NCBI GenBank assembly: GCA_038145175.1
Contig: JAYQPE010000015.1
Location: 1 to 10,446, forward strand
Origin: ATZT02 sp038145175
GTDB taxonomy: Bacteria > Actinomycetota > Actinomycetes > S36-B12 > UBA5976
Length of the DNA: 10,446 nucleotides
Direction: 5' to 3'
Each line of letters starts with the position of its first letter. Position 1 is the first letter of the stretch. The notes under the pieces are model-generated. The model ran no database searches and was not told where the DNA came from. It saw nothing but the letters and a program-made list of their open reading frames with translations. Of this stretch, positions 7,204-10,446 are shown in pieces. The position numbers and the translations under genes were made by a program.

Positions 7204-7220
7204 GAGAAAGAGAGTTTCTC
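7204..7220 (+). promoter_or_regulatory. Hairpin enclosing the Shine-Dalgarno region of the nucleotidyltransferase gene
   Basis: GAGAAA (7204-7209) and TTTCTC (7215-7220) pair perfectly across the five-base loop GAGAG, three bases before the ATG at 7224. The purine-rich ribosome site AAAGAGAG spans part of the left arm and the loop. The stem is weak but well placed to dampen or tune initiation. Confidence 0.35.
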
Positions 7221-7223
7221 TAA

Positions 7224-7955
7224 ATGATCGGCATGGTCTTAGCGGCTGGTGCAGGAAGACGCCTTCGTCCCTATACCGATACATTGCCTAAAGCATTAAT
7301 TCCAATTGATAATGAAACCACAATCCTTGATTTAACATTAAGTAATTTTTCTAAAGTTGGACTTAAAGATGTTGCGGTAATTGTTGGATATCAATTTCAA
7401 GAAGTCGAAAAACGTAAAAAAGATTTAGAAGATAGACACAAAATAAGTATTGAATTAATTTATAACGATAAAGCAGAAATTTGGAATAACGCATATTCCT
7501 TATGGTGTGCGAGAAATTTATTTCCCCAAGGTTTTTTGTTGGCAAACGGTGACACAGTTCATCCACATTCAGTTGAAGAAACACTTCTGGCAAATCGAGG
7601 ACCAGCAATTTTATTAGCTGTAGATACTGTTAAAAAATTAGCTGAAGAAGAAATGAAATTAACAGTTGATTGTGCGGGAAATCTTTCTAAAATTACTAAG
7701 TTAATGGATCCAAATTCTGCCTATGGAGAATACATCGGTTTAACAATTGTTGAAGCAGAAGCAGCAGATGATCTAGAAGCAAGTCTTGAAGCAACTTGGA
7801 GATTAGATCCAAATCTTTATTACGAAGATGGTTACCAAGAATATGTTGATAGAGGTGGCGTCGTAGGTCTACAACCAATTGGGGAAGTATCTTGGGTTGA
7901 AGTTGATAATCATGATGATTTAGCTAAGGCAAGGTCTATTGCATGTCACTATTAA
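7224..7955 (+). CDS. Nucleotidyltransferase of the LicC-like (phosphocholine cytidylyltransferase/sugar nucleotidyltransferase) group
   Basis: The 243-residue protein is a single GT-A-like nucleotidyltransferase domain. The signature loop L-A-A-G-A-G-R-R-L-R-P is at 6-16, with Lys23 in L-P-K-A-L-I-P. W-N-N-A-Y-S-L-W (87-94) resembles the N-x-x-S-L block of LicC-type cytidylyltransferases. N-G-D at 108-110 supplies a metal ligand (Asp110), and V-E-V-D-N-H-D-D-L (225-233) supplies the second (Asp228). It should activate a phosphorylated alcohol or sugar with CTP or another NTP in the cytosol. Its stop lies inside the next gene, a G1P-dehydrogenase-like gene, so a plausible substrate is sn-glycerol-1-phosphate giving CDP-glycerol; phosphocholine or a sugar phosphate remain possible. 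The TagF-like gene across the divergent gap is a plausible user of the product. Family is firm, substrate is inference. Confidence 0.85.
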   Translation: MIGMVLAAGAGRRLRPYTDTLPKALIPIDNETTILDLTLSNFSKVGLKDVAVIVGYQFQEVEKRKKDLEDRHKISIELIYNDKAEIWNNAYSLWCARNLFPQGFLLANGDTVHPHSVEETLLANRGPAILLAVDTVKKLAEEEMKLTVDCAGNLSKITKLMDPNSAYGEYIGLTIVEAEAADDLEASLEATWRLDPNLYYEDGYQEYVDRGGVVGLQPIGEVSWVEVDNHDDLAKARSIACHY

Positions 7956-9013
7956 AAAGAATGGTTGAAACACCTTTATATATAGATATTAGAAAAGGTG
8001 CACTAGAAGACTTAACACAAGTTTTAGCTGATCAAAGAGTCTCAACAAAAGGCCATATTGCTTTAGTGATGAGTGAAGGTGGCAGTAAAAAGTTTTCTGA
8101 AAAACTTAAAAAAATTGCTCCTAATGCCAAGGTTTATATTTCTCCAGGAAACTCTTTAACTGATGCGACTTCGTTAGCTAATGAATTAAAACCAAATAAT
8201 TATGATGCAATCGTAGGAGTTGGTGGCGGCAGAGTAATTGATATTTGTAAATATGCTGCAACAAAACTAGAAATACCGATGATTTCAGTTGCTACAAATT
8301 TAGCTCACGATGGAATTGCCTCTCCGGTAAGTATTTTGGAAGACAAAGGTGGTCGTGGTTCTTTTGGAGTTAATGCGCCTTTAGCAGTGGTCGTTGATTT
8401 AGATGCAATAAAACTTGCTCCAAATAGATTTATAAAAGCAGGTATTGGAGATGTTTTAAGTAATTTATCTGCTGTTAAAGATTGGGAATTAGCAGTAAAA
8501 GTAAATGGTGAAAAAATGGATGGCTTAGCTGCATCCATGGCAAGAATAAGTGCCGAAGCACTTTTAGGTAGAGCAGATTCAATTGGTAGTGATGAATTTT
8601 TAGTTGCACTTTCTGAAGCATTAGTTTTATCTGGAATTGCAATGGCAATTGCAGGAACAAGTAGACCTTGCAGTGGCGCATGTCATGAAATTTCTCATGC
8701 GATAGATCTTTTATACCCAGATAGAACCAAACCACATGGTGAACAAGTCGGAGTCGGTGCACTTTTTGCAACATTCTTACGAGATGGCCAAGAAAATTTT
8801 GATGAATTAGCTTTTGCACTTGCTCAACATGAATTACCTTTGACACATATTGATCTAGGTTTTAGTGATGAAGAATTTATTCAAATAATTGATAAAGCAC
8901 CAAGCACAAGACCTGATAGATTCACGATTTTAGAACATTTGAAATTAAATAAAGATCAGATTAAAACTAAAATAAAAGAATTTAACGAAGCTATTAAATC
9001 ACTTGATATTTAG
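7943..9013 (+). CDS. Iron-containing-ADH superfamily protein, sn-glycerol-1-phosphate dehydrogenase (EgsA/AraM)-like
   Basis: The 356-residue protein has an N-terminal Rossmann-like domain with G-V-G-G-G-R-V-I-D (92-100) and S-V-A-T-N-L-A-H-D-G-I-A-S-P (115-128), then a helical metal-binding domain. Likely metal ligands are Asp170 (G-I-G-D-V-L-S-N), His248 (S-R-P-C-S-G-A-C-H) and His265 (P-H-G-E-Q-V-G-V-G). These blocks match archaeal and bacterial G1P dehydrogenases, which reduce dihydroxyacetone phosphate to sn-glycerol-1-phosphate with NAD(P)H. 3-Dehydroquinate-synthase-like or generic glycerol dehydrogenases are less likely alternatives. It overlaps the nucleotidyltransferase gene by 13 bases, with AAGG eight bases before the ATG at 7943; an in-frame ATG at 7961 is a weaker option. 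Its TAG overlaps the stop of the opposing MFS gene by four bases. In a bacterium with ordinary lipids its product would more likely feed a glycan or wall polymer than ether lipids. Confidence 0.82.
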   Translation: MSLLKRMVETPLYIDIRKGALEDLTQVLADQRVSTKGHIALVMSEGGSKKFSEKLKKIAPNAKVYISPGNSLTDATSLANELKPNNYDAIVGVGGGRVIDICKYAATKLEIPMISVATNLAHDGIASPVSILEDKGGRGSFGVNAPLAVVVDLDAIKLAPNRFIKAGIGDVLSNLSAVKDWELAVKVNGEKMDGLAASMARISAEALLGRADSIGSDEFLVALSEALVLSGIAMAIAGTSRPCSGACHEISHAIDLLYPDRTKPHGEQVGVGALFATFLRDGQENFDELAFALAQHELPLTHIDLGFSDEEFIQIIDKAPSTRPDRFTILEHLKLNKDQIKTKIKEFNEAIKSLDI

Positions 9014-10167
9014 TGATGTTCAATATGTTCAGCAATTTTTTGTCTTGCGGCAATTGCATAAACTGTAAAAGATAAAAGAGCTGGCACCATCAATAGCCAG
9101 GGAGCAATTCCGGTTCCAGTTGAATCCATAATTAAGCCCATCAATGATGGAGAAATTGTGGCACCCAATATTGCAGCAAACATCATAAATCCAGCAGTTC
9201 TTGGATCTCCTGGATTAATTCTGACTGCCCAAACCATGGCTGTTGGAAAAACTGGTCCACAAACAAAACCCATAATGGCAAAGCCAATTAGGGGCAAATC
9301 TGCTAATCCTATGAAGGAAATACTAAGAATAATAAGGACACAAGATGCGATCACAATTTCTGTTGGTGAATATTTTTTTGCCAATGGCAATATAACAATT
9401 CTTCCTGCTGCAAGGCTTATAAAAAATATAGCTAATGCTGTTGCTCCAACTTGTGCGGAATAGTTTTTATCGATCATGTAAGTGGGAATCCAACCGGTAG
9501 CACCGACTTCTACTCCAACATAAAAACAAATTCCAGCAAGCAACATTGAAAATACAAACTTATGTCCATCTGGTTTAACTTTTGAGTGATCTCTTTTTAA
9601 ATAACCTTTTGTATTACTAATAAATAAATAACCAATAACAAAAAATACAATTGCCCAAACTAAAAGTAATAAATTAAAATCTTCTGGTACAGACCAGGCA
9701 ATAAGTACCGGACCAATAACTGCACCTAAGGCAAAGCCTGCATTTAAAATATTTACAAGTCTTACTGCTTTTGAACTTCCACCTCGAGATAAAAATTGAC
9801 TAATTGATGCATCACATGCACCAAAACCAATTCCTACAATGCCTACTCCAAAAAGAGTCAACGACCAATTAGTTGCATTACCAATTAATAACGCACCTAC
9901 TCCCATCACAGGAACTCCCAGACCTCCAACAAGTGATGCTTTGAATTTTGAAACTGTAAAGGTGCCAAGTACAACCCCAAGAAGAGCGGTAATTCCATGA
10001 ATAAAAAATATGATTCCACTTTGGCCTAGACTTAAACTAAATTTTTCTCTAAAAAAAGGCACCATCACGCCGTAAGAAGAAGTGAAACCACCCATAACTG
10101 CAAATATGGCAATACCTGAAGAAATAGATAAATTATTAAGTTTTAAAGGCGCGTGAATTAAATTCAT
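9010..10167 (-). CDS. MFS transporter, FucP-like sugar/H+ symporter type
   Basis: The 385-residue, strongly hydrophobic protein has about 12 predicted membrane spans in two halves, separated by a polar loop around residues 185-203 with K-G-Y-L-K-R-D-H. In the second half, Y-V-G-V-E followed by G-W-I-P-T-Y (216-230) and the G-P-V-F-P-T block (304-309) recall the fucose-permease (FHS) branch of sugar MFS carriers. Length is slightly short but in range. It starts at an ATG 32 bases after the stop of a mannose-6-phosphate isomerase gene on the same strand, so both are probably co-transcribed, suggesting a hexose or deoxyhexose as cargo. No substrate can be assigned. The ribosome site is weak. Its TAA is interleaved with the TAG of the opposing dehydrogenase gene. 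Confidence 0.87.
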   Translation of the reverse strand: MNLIHAPLKLNNLSISSGIAIFAVMGGFTSSYGVMVPFFREKFSLSLGQSGIIFFIHGITALLGVVLGTFTVSKFKASLVGGLGVPVMGVGALLIGNATNWSLTLFGVGIVGIGFGACDASISQFLSRGGSSKAVRLVNILNAGFALGAVIGPVLIAWSVPEDFNLLLLVWAIVFFVIGYLFISNTKGYLKRDHSKVKPDGHKFVFSMLLAGICFYVGVEVGATGWIPTYMIDKNYSAQVGATALAIFFISLAAGRIVILPLAKKYSPTEIVIASCVLIILSISFIGLADLPLIGFAIMGFVCGPVFPTAMVWAVRINPGDPRTAGFMMFAAILGATISPSLMGLIMDSTGTGIAPWLLMVPALLSFTVYAIAARQKIAEHIEHH

Positions 10168-10199
10168 TTTTTCTAAACTTATCTTAGTGATTAATTAAT

Positions 10200-10446
10200 T
10201 TACAAAGTCGCAATTGGTGCATCTGGCGCAGGTGGTCTAGATAACAAAACTTGAATTTTTCCAGTTATAGACCAACCACCTGATTCAAATGGAATAATAA
10301 ATGCATCTCCTTGATTAATTTCAAAATTACCTTGTTTTTCAGTGCTAATTACGCCATTTCCATCAGTTGCTAAAAGAATAGAAAAGCCTGGAGGAAATTC
10401 AATAGTTGCATTATTTGGCTTTATTAAATGAGATCTAAAATATGGA
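10200..10446 (-). CDS. manA: Mannose-6-phosphate isomerase (class I), C-terminal fragment, 5' end outside the window
   Basis: A minus-strand frame runs from the right edge to a TAA at 10200-10202, giving 81 residues of the C-terminus. It has alternating short strands and turns of a cupin domain. Key blocks are P-Y-F-R-S-H near the edge, P-P-G-F-S-I-L-L, then G-D-A-F-I-I-P and a final V-L-L-S-R-P-P. This is the pattern of the C-terminal jelly-roll of class I phosphomannose isomerases, which interconvert mannose-6-phosphate and fructose-6-phosphate. The catalytic zinc residues lie in the missing N-terminal part, so the assignment rests on the C-terminal domain only; another cupin sugar isomerase is possible. 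It is upstream of, and in tandem with, the MFS carrier. Confidence 0.72.
   Translation of the reverse strand, partial: PYFRSHLIKPNNATIEFPPGFSILLATDGNGVISTEKQGNFEINQGDAFIIPFESGGWSITGKIQVLLSRPPAPDAPIATL

Noticed and set aside
8305..8846. Two minus-strand frames inside the G1P-dehydrogenase-like gene
   Set aside because: Both are shadows of a coding region with clear catalytic motifs; their translations are rich in Leu/His or Ser/Pro and lack domains.
9158..9463. A 101-codon plus-strand frame inside the MFS gene
   Set aside because: It is antisense to a well-supported transporter gene, has low-complexity composition and no family motif.
10168..10200. TTAATTAA palindrome in the ManA-MFS gap as an operator
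   Set aside because: An 8-base AT palindrome is expected often in DNA this AT-rich, and it partly overlaps the stop codon of ManA.

Overview
The window is AT-rich (roughly one third G+C by eye) and tightly packed. Genes abut or overlap, no intergenic gap exceeds about 110 bases, and I see no mobile element, CRISPR array or phage gene. The tRNA-Thr(CGU) ends in a U discriminator, as I recall for actinobacterial tRNA-Thr. Together with the low G+C and compact layout this fits a streamlined, possibly planktonic actinobacterium. That placement is inference; no marker gene is present.

Layout. (1) 1-592, minus: a DedA/VTT-family membrane protein, cut by the left edge. (2) 700-1017, minus: a small ABM-type dimeric alpha/beta-barrel protein, divergent from (3). 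(3) 1091-5775, plus: a four-gene operon of SDR dehydrogenase, FGGY (rhamnulokinase-like) kinase, xylose-isomerase-like TIM-barrel protein and Zn-ADH-like MDR dehydrogenase, joined by a 2-base gap, a 14-base overlap and a 1-base overlap. (4) 5775-5847, minus: tRNA-Thr, whose last base lies on the last base of the MDR stop codon. (5) 5856-7118, minus: a TagB/TagF-like CDP-glycerol glycerophosphotransferase. (6) 7224-9013, plus: a LicC-like nucleotidyltransferase overlapping a glycerol-1-phosphate-dehydrogenase-like gene, divergent from (5). (7) 9010-10446, minus: an MFS sugar transporter downstream of the 3' end of a mannose-6-phosphate isomerase gene.

Two modules deserve attention. The first operon looks like a sugar or polyol catabolic route (two dehydrogenases, one isomerase, one kinase) with an unknown substrate and no aldolase in view. 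The second set could make glycerol-1-phosphate from dihydroxyacetone phosphate, activate it with a nucleotide, and transfer the polyol phosphate onto an acceptor. That would be a teichoic-acid-like or glycan-decorating route based on sn-glycerol-1-phosphate rather than the usual sn-glycerol-3-phosphate. This pathway is inferred from families and adjacency.
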